From: Clostridiales bacterium
GTDB taxonomy: Bacteria > Bacillota > Desulfotomaculia > Desulfotomaculales > VENG01
Length of the DNA: 54,645 nucleotides
Assembly (NCBI GenBank): GCA_016278505.1
Contig: JADQBQ010000019.1
Coordinates: 69,098-123,742 of the forward strand
Direction: 5' to 3'
Positions 42,310 through 52,114 of the stretch are shown piece after piece; the first letter of the stretch is position 1, and the number at the start of each line of letters is the position of its first letter. The notes under the pieces are model-generated. The model saw nothing but the letters and a program-made list of their open reading frames with translations. It had not been told where the DNA came from and did no database searches. A program made the position numbers and the translations under genes.

Positions 42310-42382
42310 GCGACTAAGGTAAACCATGGCGGCCGGGCTGAAGAATGTAAGAATTCTTTGGCTCGGCTATCATGGTCTAAAC
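42310..42382 (+). other. Long imperfect hairpin between glnB and nadE
   Basis: ACCATG...CATGGT (outer), GCCGGGC against GCTCGGC, and AGAAT...ATTCTT inner, covering roughly 42322-42378. No T-run follows, so it is not an evident terminator. It may stabilise or process the amt-glnB mRNA relative to nadE. Confidence 0.4.
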
Positions 42383-42415
42383 TAATAACTTTACCGGGAA
42401 GGTAGGAGGCTTTCG

Positions 42416-44059
42416 ATGAAAATAGCAATGGCCCAAGTAAATCCGGTGGTGGGTGATTTAAATTATAATGCAGGCAAGGTGGAGAAATATACTAAGCAAT
42501 TAAAAAGTAAAGGCGCCGATTTGATAATCTTTCCCGAACTTTGCCTTACCGGGTACCCACCTAAAGATTTACTTTTAAGAAATGATTTTTTAGAGGCTGT
42601 ACAAAAGACATTTTACCAGCAAATTTTGCCGGTTAGCAAGGGCACAGCGGTTCTAGTAGGAATGCCCACGTATGCAGAAAACGGCATTCATAATTCTGCC
42701 GTACTTTTGCAGGGCGGAAAAACAATAGGAACATTTCATAAAACGCTGCTTCCCGACTATGATATATTTGATGAAAGCAGGTATTTTATTCCCTCACCCC
42801 ATGAGAAATGTGTAGAGTTTAAAGGAATGAAACTCGGTATTACCGTGTGCGAAGATATATGGAATGATAAAGATTACTGGGACCGTCGTCGCTACGGTTC
42901 GGATCCCGTTTCAGAATTGGCCGGCCAGGGAGTGGAAATGATTATCAACATTTCCGCTTCTCCATACCACTATGGAAAATATAGCTCCCGGGTGGACATG
43001 CTGCGAAATACGGCAAGTAAGTATGGTATCCCCGTGGTATATGTGAATCAGGTTGGGGGGAATGACGACCTTGTCTTTGACGGTTCAAGCTGTGTCTTGG
43101 GAACTCATGGAGAATTGCTGCTGCAAATGGGCCACTTTGAGGAAGATGTAGCACTGTTTGACACACTGTCCCTTGGGGACAGCGAAGAAAAGACGGTAAT
43201 TAATGATTCAGATGATATGCGCTGGTTGTACAACGCTTTAGTATTGGGAGTCAGAGATTATTTTTTCAAGGTAGGGTTTGAAAAGGCACTGGTGGGGTTA
43301 AGTGGGGGTATAGATTCTTCCTTAACCGCCGTCATAGCGGCAGCAGCTTTGGGTTCGGAAAATGTACTGGTGGTTTCTATGCCTTCAAGATATTCTTCCT
43401 CCGGCAGCCTTGCCGACGCGGAAGATTTGGCAGTTAACTTGGGCATTGAGCACAGGGTGATATCCATTGAAAACATGTTTTCCACGTATCTGAAAGAACT
43501 TAACCCGTGCCCGCAAAGTGTAATGGACCTCGCGGAAGAGAATATTCAAGCCAGAATAAGGGGAAGCATACTTATGTTTATTTCTAACCGGGAAGGTTAT
43601 TTAGTGCTAATTACCGGCAATAAGTCAGAAATGGCCATGGGGTATAGTACACTGTACGGTGATATGTGCGGGGGTTTGGGAATACTGGCTGATTTACCTA
43701 AAGTAATGGTATACCGCTTGGCAGAATACATAAATCGAAACGGAACTGTCGTCCCGGTAAATGTAATCAATAAGCCTCCCTCTGCTGAACTTAAACCCAA
43801 TCAGGTGGACCAGGATTCCTTACCTCCGTATGAAGAGCTGGACAGCATTCTAGAGGCCTACATAGAAGAGAATAAATCTGTTGCACAAATAGTAAATATG
43901 GGTTATGAGCCGGACGTGGTAGAAGAAGTATTGCGCAAGGTAGACAGTTCCGAATATAAGCGTCAGCAGTCTGCCCCGGGGATTAGGGTGACTTCACGGG
44001 CATTTGGTCCCGGCCGGCGCATGCCAATTGCCCATCGCTGGATGAGTAGCTCTTTTTAA
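42416..44059 (+). CDS. nadE: Glutamine-dependent NAD+ synthetase
   Basis: 547 aa. The N-terminal nitrilase-type glutaminase domain carries the Glu-Lys-Cys triad: FPELCLTGYP, HKTLLPDYDIFDE and GITVCEDIWND. The C-terminal synthetase has the PP-loop VGLSGGIDSSL and TGNKSEMAMGYSTLYGD. It amidates nicotinate adenine dinucleotide using glutamine. Its place between P-II and glnA in a nitrogen-regulated stretch couples NAD synthesis to glutamine supply. GGTAGGAGG precedes the ATG. Confidence 0.95.
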   Translation: MKIAMAQVNPVVGDLNYNAGKVEKYTKQLKSKGADLIIFPELCLTGYPPKDLLLRNDFLEAVQKTFYQQILPVSKGTAVLVGMPTYAENGIHNSAVLLQGGKTIGTFHKTLLPDYDIFDESRYFIPSPHEKCVEFKGMKLGITVCEDIWNDKDYWDRRRYGSDPVSELAGQGVEMIINISASPYHYGKYSSRVDMLRNTASKYGIPVVYVNQVGGNDDLVFDGSSCVLGTHGELLLQMGHFEEDVALFDTLSLGDSEEKTVINDSDDMRWLYNALVLGVRDYFFKVGFEKALVGLSGGIDSSLTAVIAAAALGSENVLVVSMPSRYSSSGSLADAEDLAVNLGIEHRVISIENMFSTYLKELNPCPQSVMDLAEENIQARIRGSILMFISNREGYLVLITGNKSEMAMGYSTLYGDMCGGLGILADLPKVMVYRLAEYINRNGTVVPVNVINKPPSAELKPNQVDQDSLPPYEELDSILEAYIEENKSVAQIVNMGYEPDVVEEVLRKVDSSEYKRQQSAPGIRVTSRAFGPGRRMPIAHRWMSSSF

Positions 44060-44066
44060 AAAAGTC

Positions 44067-44095
44067 TTGCATTTTTAATTAGTTAAAGGTATAAT
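44067..44095 (+). promoter_or_regulatory. Sigma-A promoter of glnA 1
   Basis: TTGCAT (44067-44072), 17 bases, TATAAT (44090-44095). It starts 8 bases after the nadE stop. P1 of the leader begins 15 bases after the -10. Confidence 0.75.
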
Positions 44096-44109
44096 TGACT
44101 CAAAGAATA

Positions 44110-44186
44110 AATACGATGATGTATTAAGGCAAAGATGCCCTTACTCAGGTTTAACGGAGAACCTGTCTAAGGGCTTATTGTTTTTT
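44110..44186 (+). promoter_or_regulatory. ANTAR-type antiterminator cassette glnA1-1
   Basis: P1: AATAC-GATGAT-GTATT (44110-44125), loop position 1 is G. P2: GGC-AAAGAT-GCC (44128-44139). Terminator: GCCCTTA and TAAGGGC with inner CAGGTT/AACCTG, then TTATTGTTTTTT (44137-44186). Confidence 0.82.
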
Positions 44187-44189
44187 CCT

Positions 44190-44243
44190 GGCAATGATGC
44201 CGGCAAACAGGCCCTTACTGGCCTGTTTGCCGGCATTTTTTAT
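44190..44243 (+). promoter_or_regulatory. Second P2-terminator unit glnA1-2
   Basis: P2: GGC-AATGAT-GCC (44190-44201). Terminator: ATGCCGGCAAACAGGCC against GGCCTGTTTGCCGGCAT, then T6 (44197-44243). I see no P1 partner, so it may depend on the first cassette or act with P2 alone. The stem is very strong (17 pairs). Confidence 0.72.
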
Positions 44244-44315
44244 TTAAGATGTTGTTCGAAAAGCGGCGCCAGATCCAAGAACACAAAATTTAATTAATAG
44301 AAAGGGGTATAAAAA

Positions 44316-45638
44316 ATGGAAAAAAATGATGTTCTGGCTTTAGCCAGAGAAAACGGAGTCAAGTTTATAAGGCTTCAGTTTACCGACATTTTGGGTGTAA
44401 TGAAAAATGTTGCCATCACTGTGGAACAGCTAGATAAAGCTCTGGACGGGGAATTAATGTTTGACGGTTCGTCTATTCTCGGTTTTACTCGCATCGAGGA
44501 ATCGGATATGAACTTACGCCCGGACCCGGACACTTTCGCGGTATTTCCCTGGCGTCCTAAAGATGGTGCGGTGGCCAGGCTGATGTGCGATATTTACAAT
44601 CCTGATGGAACTCCTTTTGCGGGCTGTCCCCGGGGTGCTTTGAAGCGCGCTGTTAAAAATGCCGCAGACATGGGATATTCTATGCAGGTAGGGCCGGAGC
44701 TGGAATTCTTCCTATTCTATAATGATGAAAATGGGAAGCCCACCATGAAAACGCATGACCGGGCAGGCTATTTTGATTTATCACCCGTTGACCTTGGGGA
44801 ACAGGCCCGGCGGGATATTGTGATCACATTGGAAGAAATGGGTTTTGAAATAGAGGCATCACACCACGAAGTAGCCCCGGGCCAGCATGAAATTGACTTT
44901 AAATACTCTGATGCCCTGGATACGGCTGATAAAATTATGACCTTTAAATTTGTGGTACGCACTATTGCACAGCGCCATGGCCTGCACGCTACCTTTATGC
45001 CCAAGCCGGTATTCGGCATTAACGGCAGTGGCATGCACACCAACCAATCATTATTTAAAGGTGAAGAAAACGCCTTTTATGATCCCAAGGGCTCCATGGA
45101 ATTGAGTCAGGAAGCCTTTTATTACATTGGCGGGCAGCTAAAGCACGCGCGGGCACTGGCTGCCATAACTAACCCTACAATTAATTCCTATAAGCGCCTG
45201 GTACCGGGTTATGAGGCACCGGTATACCTGGCCTGGAGCGGTCGCAACCGCAGTCCCTTAATCCGCATACCGGCTAAGAGGGGTCTGAGTACCAGGGTAG
45301 AACTGCGTAACCCGGATCCCGCCTGTAACCCTTATTTGGGCATAGCTTGCAGTCTCATGGCCGGTCTGGACGGTATTTCCAATAAAATTGAGCCGCCTGC
45401 TCCCTGTGACCGGAACATTTATGAAATGAGTGCATCTGACCGCCGTGATCTGGGTATTGCCTCTCTGCCGGCCAGTCTGATGGAATCTTATGCAGAACTC
45501 TCAGCTGACGAAGTGCTGCGTTCCACTTTAGGTGGACACATATTCGAAAAGTTAATAGAAGCAAAAGAGATAGAGTGGGATAGCTATCGCATGAGTGTGC
45601 ACCAGTGGGAAATAGATGAGTACCTGACAAAGTTTTAG
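44316..45638 (+). CDS. glnA: Glutamine synthetase type I (GSI-alpha) 1
   Basis: 440 aa. Starts with [24 protein letters not shown] region; [10 protein letters not shown] contains the nucleotide-loop [17 protein letters not shown] holds the ammonium-site sequence, [11 protein letters not shown] the ATP-contacting region, and [17 protein letters not shown] the Glu flap. No adenylylation Tyr loop (NLYDLPPEE) is seen, matching GSI-alpha, which is feedback inhibited. A second glnA lies at 53158. Its leader has two tandem terminators. Confidence 0.96.
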   Translation: MEKNDVLALARENGVKFIRLQFTDILGVMKNVAITVEQLDKALDGELMFDGSSILGFTRIEESDMNLRPDPDTFAVFPWRPKDGAVARLMCDIYNPDGTPFAGCPRGALKRAVKNAADMGYSMQVGPELEFFLFYNDENGKPTMKTHDRAGYFDLSPVDLGEQARRDIVITLEEMGFEIEASHHEVAPGQHEIDFKYSDALDTADKIMTFKFVVRTIAQRHGLHATFMPKPVFGINGSGMHTNQSLFKGEENAFYDPKGSMELSQEAFYYIGGQLKHARALAAITNPTINSYKRLVPGYEAPVYLAWSGRNRSPLIRIPAKRGLSTRVELRNPDPACNPYLGIACSLMAGLDGISNKIEPPAPCDRNIYEMSASDRRDLGIASLPASLMESYAELSADEVLRSTLGGHIFEKLIEAKEIEWDSYRMSVHQWEIDEYLTKF

Positions 45639-45641
45639 TTT

Positions 45642-45684
45642 AATAAGTTAACGAACAGTGCCAGGCACTAATCGTTAACTTATT
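45642..45684. repeat. Long hairpin with GTGCC-A-GGCAC core after glnA 1
   Basis: AATAAGTTAACGA (45642-45654) and TCGTTAACTTATT (45672-45684) are perfect inverted arms around AGTGCC-A-GGCACT. It begins just after the stop. Such a stable stem without T-run would protect or process mRNA; the core resembles dispersed hairpins of related genomes (recalled, not checked). Confidence 0.6.
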
Positions 45685-45714
45685 GCAAAGTTGATATAAA
45701 GTAACACCGGATTG

Positions 45715-45765
45715 AGCAATGACGCTTAAAAGGTGACTCCGATTGATTCGGGCACCTTTTTTTTT
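45715..45765 (+). promoter_or_regulatory. ANTAR-type P2-terminator before amt 2
   Basis: P2: AGC-AATGAC-GCT (45715-45726), A1 and G4. Terminator: AGGTG with CACCT, inner CCGA/TCGG, then T9 (45730-45765). The preceding GTTG...TAAC at 45690-45705 could be a poor P1 (loop eight bases). No promoter is evident between glnA 1 and here, so amt 2 is probably read through from glnA 1. Confidence 0.65.
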
Positions 45766-45784
45766 CGAAAAAATTTAAAGCGGG

Positions 45785-47119
45785 GTGGCTTTATTGGAGA
45801 TTGGTATTAAAGAGTTGGCACAAGGCATTGATACTGTCTGGGTTTTGCTCTGCGCAGCCTTAGTGTTTTTTATGGAAGCTGGTTTTGCCTTTCTGGAGGC
45901 AGGTTTTGTAAGGGCAAAAAATTCCTTGAACATAGTTATGAAAGTCTTTGTTGACAGTACTCTGGGTATGTTGAGCTTTTGGGCCGTGGGATTTGGAGTT
46001 ATGTATGGTTTAGATAAGGCCGGTATTTTTGGTGTAAGCGGCTTTTTCCTTGGTGGTGATCTGGGCCATATTGATCTTCGGATACCCACTTATGCCTTCT
46101 GGTTATTCCAGGCTGCCTTTGCCATGGCAGTTGCGTCCATTATTTCAGGTGCTGTGGCCGAGCGTATGAAATTTGGGGCATATATGATTTTTACTATTAT
46201 TTGTACCGCCATTATATACCCTGTGGCAGGGCATTGGATCTGGGGCAGTGGTGGATGGCTGGCGGAAATGGGCATGCTTGACTTTGCCGGTTCGGCCGCT
46301 GTGCACGCTGTTGGCGGCATGGCTGCTTTGGCCGCGGTTCTGGTGTTGGGGCCCAGGAATGGTAAATATAATTCTGACGGCACTATGAATGTGATTCCGG
46401 CTCACAATATGCATTTGGCCTTTTTAGGTACTTTCATTCTTTGGGTGGGCTGGTTTGGGTTTAACCCGGGTAGTGCACTTTCCGGCCTGGATATGAATAT
46501 AGCGCGCATTGCGGTTACAACCAACCTGGCCGCAGCTACAGGTGGTATGACGGGTATACTGTTCACTATGTGGCGTTACGGTAAAGCAGATCCCAGTATG
46601 GCAGCTAACGGTGCCCTGGCAGGGTTGGCGGCTATCACCGCGGGAACAGCATTTGTCGGTCCCGGAAGTGCGGTTGTCATAGGTATGGTGGCAGGTGTGC
46701 TGGTCGTACTGGCTGTGGAGTTGTTTGACCGGATTAAGGCGGATGACCCTGTGGGTGCTATTGCTGTTCACGGTGTGTGCGGTATATGGGGGACCCTGGC
46801 GGTGGGGCTGTTTGCTGCCGAAGGCGGTTTGTTTTTCGGGGGAGGCATACAACTCCTGTCGGTTCAGGCATTGGGTATTACAGCTGTCTCGCTTTGGGCT
46901 TTTGGAACTACCTTTGCCGTATTCACTGTACTTAAGAAGACTATCGGTATCAGGGTATCTGCACATGAAGAGCTGGAAGGAATGGATCTCGTGGAACACG
47001 GCATCCCTGCATATAACGAACTGGTTACCGGCAGCGTATTGGAGAAGGGAATCGGGGGAGAGCACGTACTCAAAGATATGTCAAACCCGGTGGTTAACGC
47101 AAAACCGGTTAAACAATAG
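45785..47119 (+). CDS. amt: Ammonium transporter Amt 2
   Basis: 444 aa polytopic protein without signal peptide. Pore residues in MLDFAGSAAVHAVGGMAALAA and ADDPVGAIAVHGVCGIWGT. GTG 45785 gives the frame; TTG 45794 may be the real start because GGGGTGG precedes it by 5 bases. Paralogue of amt 1 but without a glnB directly next to it; the nearest P-II gene is 51570. It follows glnA 1 in a plausible operon. Confidence 0.94.
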   Translation: MALLEIGIKELAQGIDTVWVLLCAALVFFMEAGFAFLEAGFVRAKNSLNIVMKVFVDSTLGMLSFWAVGFGVMYGLDKAGIFGVSGFFLGGDLGHIDLRIPTYAFWLFQAAFAMAVASIISGAVAERMKFGAYMIFTIICTAIIYPVAGHWIWGSGGWLAEMGMLDFAGSAAVHAVGGMAALAAVLVLGPRNGKYNSDGTMNVIPAHNMHLAFLGTFILWVGWFGFNPGSALSGLDMNIARIAVTTNLAAATGGMTGILFTMWRYGKADPSMAANGALAGLAAITAGTAFVGPGSAVVIGMVAGVLVVLAVELFDRIKADDPVGAIAVHGVCGIWGTLAVGLFAAEGGLFFGGGIQLLSVQALGITAVSLWAFGTTFAVFTVLKKTIGIRVSAHEELEGMDLVEHGIPAYNELVTGSVLEKGIGGEHVLKDMSNPVVNAKPVKQ

Positions 47120-47200
47120 TAATGCTAAGACTCTTGCTTATCTTGTAAATGAAGGTTGTCCAGGCACAGGTATTCTGCTGTTGGAGTGGAGGCGTTCGCC

Positions 47201-48637
47201 TTGTCCAAAAGGATGGAACAAGATTTAATCGGAAAAAAAGAAATCCGCGAAGATGTATATTACGGCATTCATACAGTAAGGGCGGCAGAAAACTTTGCTG
47301 TATCGGGACAGATGGTTCATCCTGAGCTAATAATGGCTCTGGCCGCGGTAAAACAGGCTGCTGCTGAAACTAATATAAATTTAGGCTTGCTGGATCGCCA
47401 AATAGGCAGTGCCATATTTCAGGCAGCAGCAGAAGTATCCGAAGGTAAATATGCGGACCAGTTTATTGTGGATGCTTTTCAGGGAGGTGCGGGAACCTCC
47501 ACCAATATGAATGTAAATGAAGTGGTGGCCAACAGGGCCATAGAAATACTGGGTGGAAACAAGGGAGATTATTCTCTGGTACACCCTTTAAACCATGTGA
47601 ACCTGAATCAATCCACCAATGATGTTTATCCTACTGCCCTTAGAATAGCTTCCATTAGGTTACTGGTTAATCTTTCTGAAGCGTGCGCAGAATTACAAGG
47701 TTCACTTCAAGCTAAAGAGGCAGAGTTTGCAGGTGTGTTAAAGATAGGACGAACTGAAATGCAAGATGCCCTGCCGGTTACCTTGGGGCAGGAGTTTTCA
47801 GCCTGGGCCGAGGCCGTTGCCAGGGACCGCTGGCGTTTATATAAAGTAGAAGAGAGACTGCGGCAAATAAATTTAGGCGGAACAGCCGTGGGAACGGGGT
47901 TAAATGCCAGGCCGGAGTATACTTATTCTGTTGTGGAAAGTTTGAGAGCTCTAACCGGTTTGGGCCTGGCCAGAAATGAGAATATGATTGACGGCACCCA
48001 AAACGCTGATGTTTTTGTGGAAGTTTCCGGTTTGATCAAGGCCTGCGCGGCCAGCCTGGTCAAGATCTCGTCGGATTTACGTTTATTATCTTCGGGACCG
48101 GCAGCCGGGCTGGGTGAAATAAGGTTGCCGGTACTGCAGGCCGGGTCTTCCATAATGCCGGGCAAGGTTAATCCGGTGCTGCCGGAAATGGTGACTCAGG
48201 TTTCGTACCAGGTTATGGCGGGTGATTTGGCCATTACGCTGGCTGTACAAGCCGGCCAATTGGAGCTTAATGCCTTTTTACCCCTGGTTGCCGCTAATTT
48301 GCTGCCGGCTTTGGAGAATTTAAGCCGGAGTGTGCGCCTGCTGGCGCAGCGCTGTATAAGCGGTATTGAAGCTGTACCGGAAAAATGCCTGGCTCACCTG
48401 AATAACAGTTCCAGCATTATTGCCGTTATTGCACCCCACGTGGGCTATGATGCCGTATCCACTCTGGCCTGTAAAGCTTTGGAAACCGGGAGGCCGGTAA
48501 AAGATATAGTATTAGAAGCCGGCTTGTTTACTGAATCAGAACTGAATCACCTGTTAAGCCCGAAAGAGGCAACACGGCCGGGCATGGCCAGGAAAGAAAA
48601 AAATGAATATAAAATGCTCCCCGCACCCGGGAGGTGA
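47201..48637 (+). CDS. aspA: Aspartate ammonia-lyase
   Basis: 478 aa from TTG 47201, 8 bases after GGAGG; an upstream open frame (from 47156) lacks a ribosome site. Fumarase/aspartase fold: GAGTSTNMNVNEV (residues ~90), HPLNHVNLNQSTNDVYPTA, and the lyase signature GSSIMPGKVNP. It converts aspartate to fumarate and ammonia. Its stop overlaps the hydF GTG/ATG region, so the two are cotranslated. In many anaerobes aspA accompanies hydrogenase maturation genes (from memory). Confidence 0.92.
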   Translation: MSKRMEQDLIGKKEIREDVYYGIHTVRAAENFAVSGQMVHPELIMALAAVKQAAAETNINLGLLDRQIGSAIFQAAAEVSEGKYADQFIVDAFQGGAGTSTNMNVNEVVANRAIEILGGNKGDYSLVHPLNHVNLNQSTNDVYPTALRIASIRLLVNLSEACAELQGSLQAKEAEFAGVLKIGRTEMQDALPVTLGQEFSAWAEAVARDRWRLYKVEERLRQINLGGTAVGTGLNARPEYTYSVVESLRALTGLGLARNENMIDGTQNADVFVEVSGLIKACAASLVKISSDLRLLSSGPAAGLGEIRLPVLQAGSSIMPGKVNPVLPEMVTQVSYQVMAGDLAITLAVQAGQLELNAFLPLVAANLLPALENLSRSVRLLAQRCISGIEAVPEKCLAHLNNSSSIIAVIAPHVGYDAVSTLACKALETGRPVKDIVLEAGLFTESELNHLLSPKEATRPGMARKEKNEYKMLPAPGR

Positions 48638-48642
48638 TAGGG

Positions 48643-49866
48643 ATGAATAGTACCCCGAGGGGAAACAGGTTACATATTGCTATTTTCGGCCGGCGTAACG
48701 CCGGTAAGTCAAGCCTGATCAATGCACTTACCAACCAGGAGATCGCGGTGGTTTCCAGTGTGCCGGGAACTACAACCGACCCTGTTTATAAAGCCATGGA
48801 AATATTGCCGGTGGGGCCGGTCATTATCATTGATACCGCAGGTATTGATGATACCGGTTATCTGGGAGAGTTGAGGGTACAGCACTCTCGGGATGTCATG
48901 AATAAAGCGGATATGGTTCTTCTGGTCATTGATACCGGCTCAGTTATTACAGAATTTGAAATGGATATTGCCAATAGGTGCCGGGAGAAAAAACTGCCGT
49001 TAGTGGTGATACTTAATAAAATTGATATCCAAACGGACAGAGAAAACCTGCAAAAAGAGGCCGAGGCCAAACTGGGCGTTAGACCGGTAATGGTCAGTGC
49101 TAAAACCAGAGAGGGAATATCCAGCCTAAAAATTGCCATTGTCAAGAACGCGCCTCCCAGCTGGGATAAACAGAGTATAGTGGGTGATCTGCTTAACCCG
49201 GCGGATATTGCTGTTTTAGTGGTTCCGATTGACTTAGCCGCGCCCAAGGGGCGCTTAATACTACCCCAGGTGCAGACTCTCCGGGATATTTTGGACCACG
49301 ATGCCATGGGCTATGTGGTTAAGGAAAGGGAATTGAAAGAATGCTTAGACACTTTAAACAGAAAGCCCAAGATTGTTATAACAGATTCCCAGGCCTTTTT
49401 AAAGGCTGACGCCGATACGCCTCCTGAGGTGCTATTGACTTCCTTCTCCATTTTATTTGCCCGTTTCAAAGGTGATTTGAAGACACTGGTGGATGGGGCC
49501 AAAGCCATTGAAACACTTCAACCCGGTGATAAGGTTTTAATTGCCGAGGCATGCACTCATCACCGGGTTGAAGATGATATCGGGACGGTAAAAATACCTC
49601 GCTGGCTGCGTCAAATTGTAGGTGGGCAGCTGGATTTCAATTGGAGCAGTGGAGGGAGATTTCCCGTTGATCTAGCGCAATATAAGATGGTGGTGCATTG
49701 TGGCGGGTGTATGATTAATCGCCGGGAAATGCTTTCCCGGCTGATGCAGGTAAAGGAAGCAGGGGTGCCCATTGTTAACTACGGCGTTTGTATTGCTTAC
49801 GTGCACGGTATTTTAAGGAGAGCTCTATCGCCTTTTCCGGTTCTGCAAACTGTACTGGATGATTAA
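48643..49866 (+). CDS. hydF: [FeFe] hydrogenase H-cluster maturation GTPase HydF
   Basis: 407 aa. N-terminal GTPase: GRRNAGKSSLINAL (P-loop), SVPGTTTDPV (switch I), DTAGIDDTG, and LNKID (NKxD). The C-terminal cluster-binding region has ACTHHR (~residue 304) and HCGGC, the HydF 4Fe-4S ligands. ATG 48643 is preferred over GTG 48634, with GGAGG 8 bases upstream. HydF is the scaffold on which the H-cluster precursor is finished; hydE and hydG are not in the window. It is flanked by nitrogen genes. Confidence 0.93.
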   Translation: MNSTPRGNRLHIAIFGRRNAGKSSLINALTNQEIAVVSSVPGTTTDPVYKAMEILPVGPVIIIDTAGIDDTGYLGELRVQHSRDVMNKADMVLLVIDTGSVITEFEMDIANRCREKKLPLVVILNKIDIQTDRENLQKEAEAKLGVRPVMVSAKTREGISSLKIAIVKNAPPSWDKQSIVGDLLNPADIAVLVVPIDLAAPKGRLILPQVQTLRDILDHDAMGYVVKERELKECLDTLNRKPKIVITDSQAFLKADADTPPEVLLTSFSILFARFKGDLKTLVDGAKAIETLQPGDKVLIAEACTHHRVEDDIGTVKIPRWLRQIVGGQLDFNWSSGGRFPVDLAQYKMVVHCGGCMINRREMLSRLMQVKEAGVPIVNYGVCIAYVHGILRRALSPFPVLQTVLDD

Positions 49867-49896
49867 CAGAAAAAATCAAATACCGGTTTTTAGTGT

Positions 49897-49973
49897 AATA
49901 CAATGAGGTATTTTCCAAGGCGACGGTGCTCTTGATAACAGGTAAATATTTCTATGTTATCAAGGGCATTTTT
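49897..49973 (+). promoter_or_regulatory. ANTAR-type antiterminator cassette before the chemoreceptor
   Basis: P1: AATAC-AATGAG-GTATT (49897-49912). P2: GGC-GACGGT-GCT (49919-49930), position 1 G, with a G-T pair. Terminator: TGCTCTTGATAACA with TGTTATCAAGGGCA, then T5 (49927-49973). No promoter lies between hydF and the cassette, so it would gate readthrough from the upstream genes. Confidence 0.78.
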
Positions 49974-50000
49974 GTTTTCCGTGAAAGGAGAAGATCAAAT

Positions 50001-51386
50001 ATGAGTATGATATGGTTTATGTCCGGTTTTGTGCTTGCTGCTGTAGCCGGTGGAGGTGCTTGTTACGGCATGAGAAAACATTGTCAAAAAATAGTTGGTG
50101 AGGTTGAGAAACAAGCCAAAAACTGGCAGCAGGTGGAATTGCCCGCACCCAAGCAAGTGGACGGTGTGGATGAATTTTCTCAGCTTAGGGCCACAGTAAT
50201 GAATCTAACTAAAAAAGTAAGGTCTTTAGTGCAAGAAATAGATTTAACATCTCAGCAGGTGATAGCTGCATCCGATCAAACGTCAACCGCTGTGCAATCG
50301 GTTTCCGAGATTTCTTCAGCCTTTGAGCGCATAGAGAATATTGCAGCCTCTGTGCAGCAAACAAGCAGCACACTGGAAGAAGGTTTTTCCAGGAGTGAAT
50401 CTTCCATTCAAGAAAGTAGTTCAGCATTGGAAATGGTAAGTGATGTCATTAATGACTTAACCGGTAGTCATAATACTTTAAAAGAACAGAGCATGCAGCT
50501 GGAAGATGCTGTGGGACAGGTTAAACTGATCTCGGAAAACATAGGGCAAATATCGGAACAAACAAAACTACTGGCTTTGAATGCTGCCATCGAGGCGGCA
50601 CGCGCAGGTGAGCAAGGGCACGGTTTCTCGGTGGTGGCCCAAGAAATCGGTAAACTTTCGGATCATACTGCCCACGCGGTACAACAGGCATTTGACGTTT
50701 TAGGAACAATGAAGAAAGATGTTAATCTAGTGGTAAAAAGTATAACAGGTAGCCTTAAATCTTCCGGAGATGCAACTAACCAGCTGCAAAATGTGCAAAA
50801 TGTATTAAATAATAGCTTTGATTCTATACAAAATGTATACGGCGCCGCCAAAGAAACCTTTCACCATGTAAATGGCAACTTGCAGGAAATAGAATCAATT
50901 ATGGGCTCTCGTGATCAGGATATTGATTCCATATTACATACGGGCCAACTATTACAGGAATTAGCTGTGGAGTTGGAAAAGGTGGTAAATAATAACCAAC
51001 TTTCTTATCATGTCAAGAATGAAATGGCGGCAAGAATAGACGATATTAAACAAATTCTAAATCAATGTGCCACCCGGCCGGAAATAATCCATATAGACTT
51101 AAATGAGTATAAAAGTCAACTGGCACGAATTAAATTAAATAACCAGGATATTGAAGCAATTTGGTCTAATGATGCCACGGGTAATTTCATCTTCTCCGAA
51201 CCTCCTGCAGGTCTGGCTAACGCAAAAGTGAGGGATTGGTGGAGGAAAGCCATATCCGGCCAAATGTTCGTTTCTCCTGTTTATGTGTCGGCCATTACTC
51301 GCAAACCTTGTCTTACTGTGTCAGTGCCTATTATTGAAAATAGTTATGTGGTGGGGGTTATCGGTGCGGATATAGGATTGGAGTGA
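50001..51386 (+). CDS. Methyl-accepting chemotaxis protein with C-terminal sensor-like domain
   Basis: 461 aa from ATG 50001 behind AAAGGAG; the frame is open upstream through the terminator but that is not coding. One N-terminal membrane helix (residues ~2-20), coiled coil, then the MCP signalling hairpin with [20 protein letters not shown]. After it the last ~120 residues resemble half of a PDC/dCache sensor ([48 protein letters not shown]). Sensor C-terminal to the signalling tip is unusual and puts it in the cytoplasm. The upstream ANTAR cassette ties it to nitrogen status. Confidence 0.87.
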   Translation: MSMIWFMSGFVLAAVAGGGACYGMRKHCQKIVGEVEKQAKNWQQVELPAPKQVDGVDEFSQLRATVMNLTKKVRSLVQEIDLTSQQVIAASDQTSTAVQSVSEISSAFERIENIAASVQQTSSTLEEGFSRSESSIQESSSALEMVSDVINDLTGSHNTLKEQSMQLEDAVGQVKLISENIGQISEQTKLLALNAAIEAARAGEQGHGFSVVAQEIGKLSDHTAHAVQQAFDVLGTMKKDVNLVVKSITGSLKSSGDATNQLQNVQNVLNNSFDSIQNVYGAAKETFHHVNGNLQEIESIMGSRDQDIDSILHTGQLLQELAVELEKVVNNNQLSYHVKNEMAARIDDIKQILNQCATRPEIIHIDLNEYKSQLARIKLNNQDIEAIWSNDATGNFIFSEPPAGLANAKVRDWWRKAISGQMFVSPVYVSAITRKPCLTVSVPIIENSYVVGVIGADIGLE

Positions 51387-51491
51387 AGACCACTCTTTGA
51401 AGGATTATTATTATTATTTGATGAATACTAACTCCAGGGAACACACCACTGAACCGTACATATCACTTATCCTCCGGGAATTTGTGTATAA

Positions 51492-51908
<417 letters not shown>

Positions 51909-51953
51909 TTTAATGGGTTTGTATAAATTTTCTGAAAATTTATCTGAAACCTA

Positions 51954-51982
51954 TTGCATAACTGTAAATTCTTTGGTACTAT
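51954..51982 (+). promoter_or_regulatory. Sigma-A promoter before the small Cys-rich gene
   Basis: TTGCAT (51954-51959), 17 bases, TACTAT (51977-51982); a TATAAT also occurs with 20-base spacing (51980-51985). Confidence 0.6.
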
Positions 51983-52002
51983 AATATAACTAAATTAATT
52001 GT

Positions 52003-52065
52003 CGCGTCAATGGAGACGCGAAACTTGGCGATGACGCCCTCACGGTTCTTAGTAGTGGGGGCGTT
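52003..52065 (+). promoter_or_regulatory. ANTAR-type antiterminator cassette of the small Cys-rich gene
   Basis: P1: CGCGTC-AATGGA-GACGCG (52003-52020), the strongest P1 stem of the set. P2: GGC-GATGAC-GCC (52027-52038), G1. Terminator: ACGCCC..CAC with GTG.GGGCGT, then TTTG (52034-52065). Confidence 0.8.
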
Positions 52066-52114
52066 TGTGGTTTTTTTGAGGACACCAGGAAATCCATGAA
52101 AGGAGGGATGCAAG

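Noticed and set aside
45684-45700. Promoter for amt 2 from TTGCAA and GATATAAAG
   Set aside because: The two boxes are far too close to be -35 and -10.
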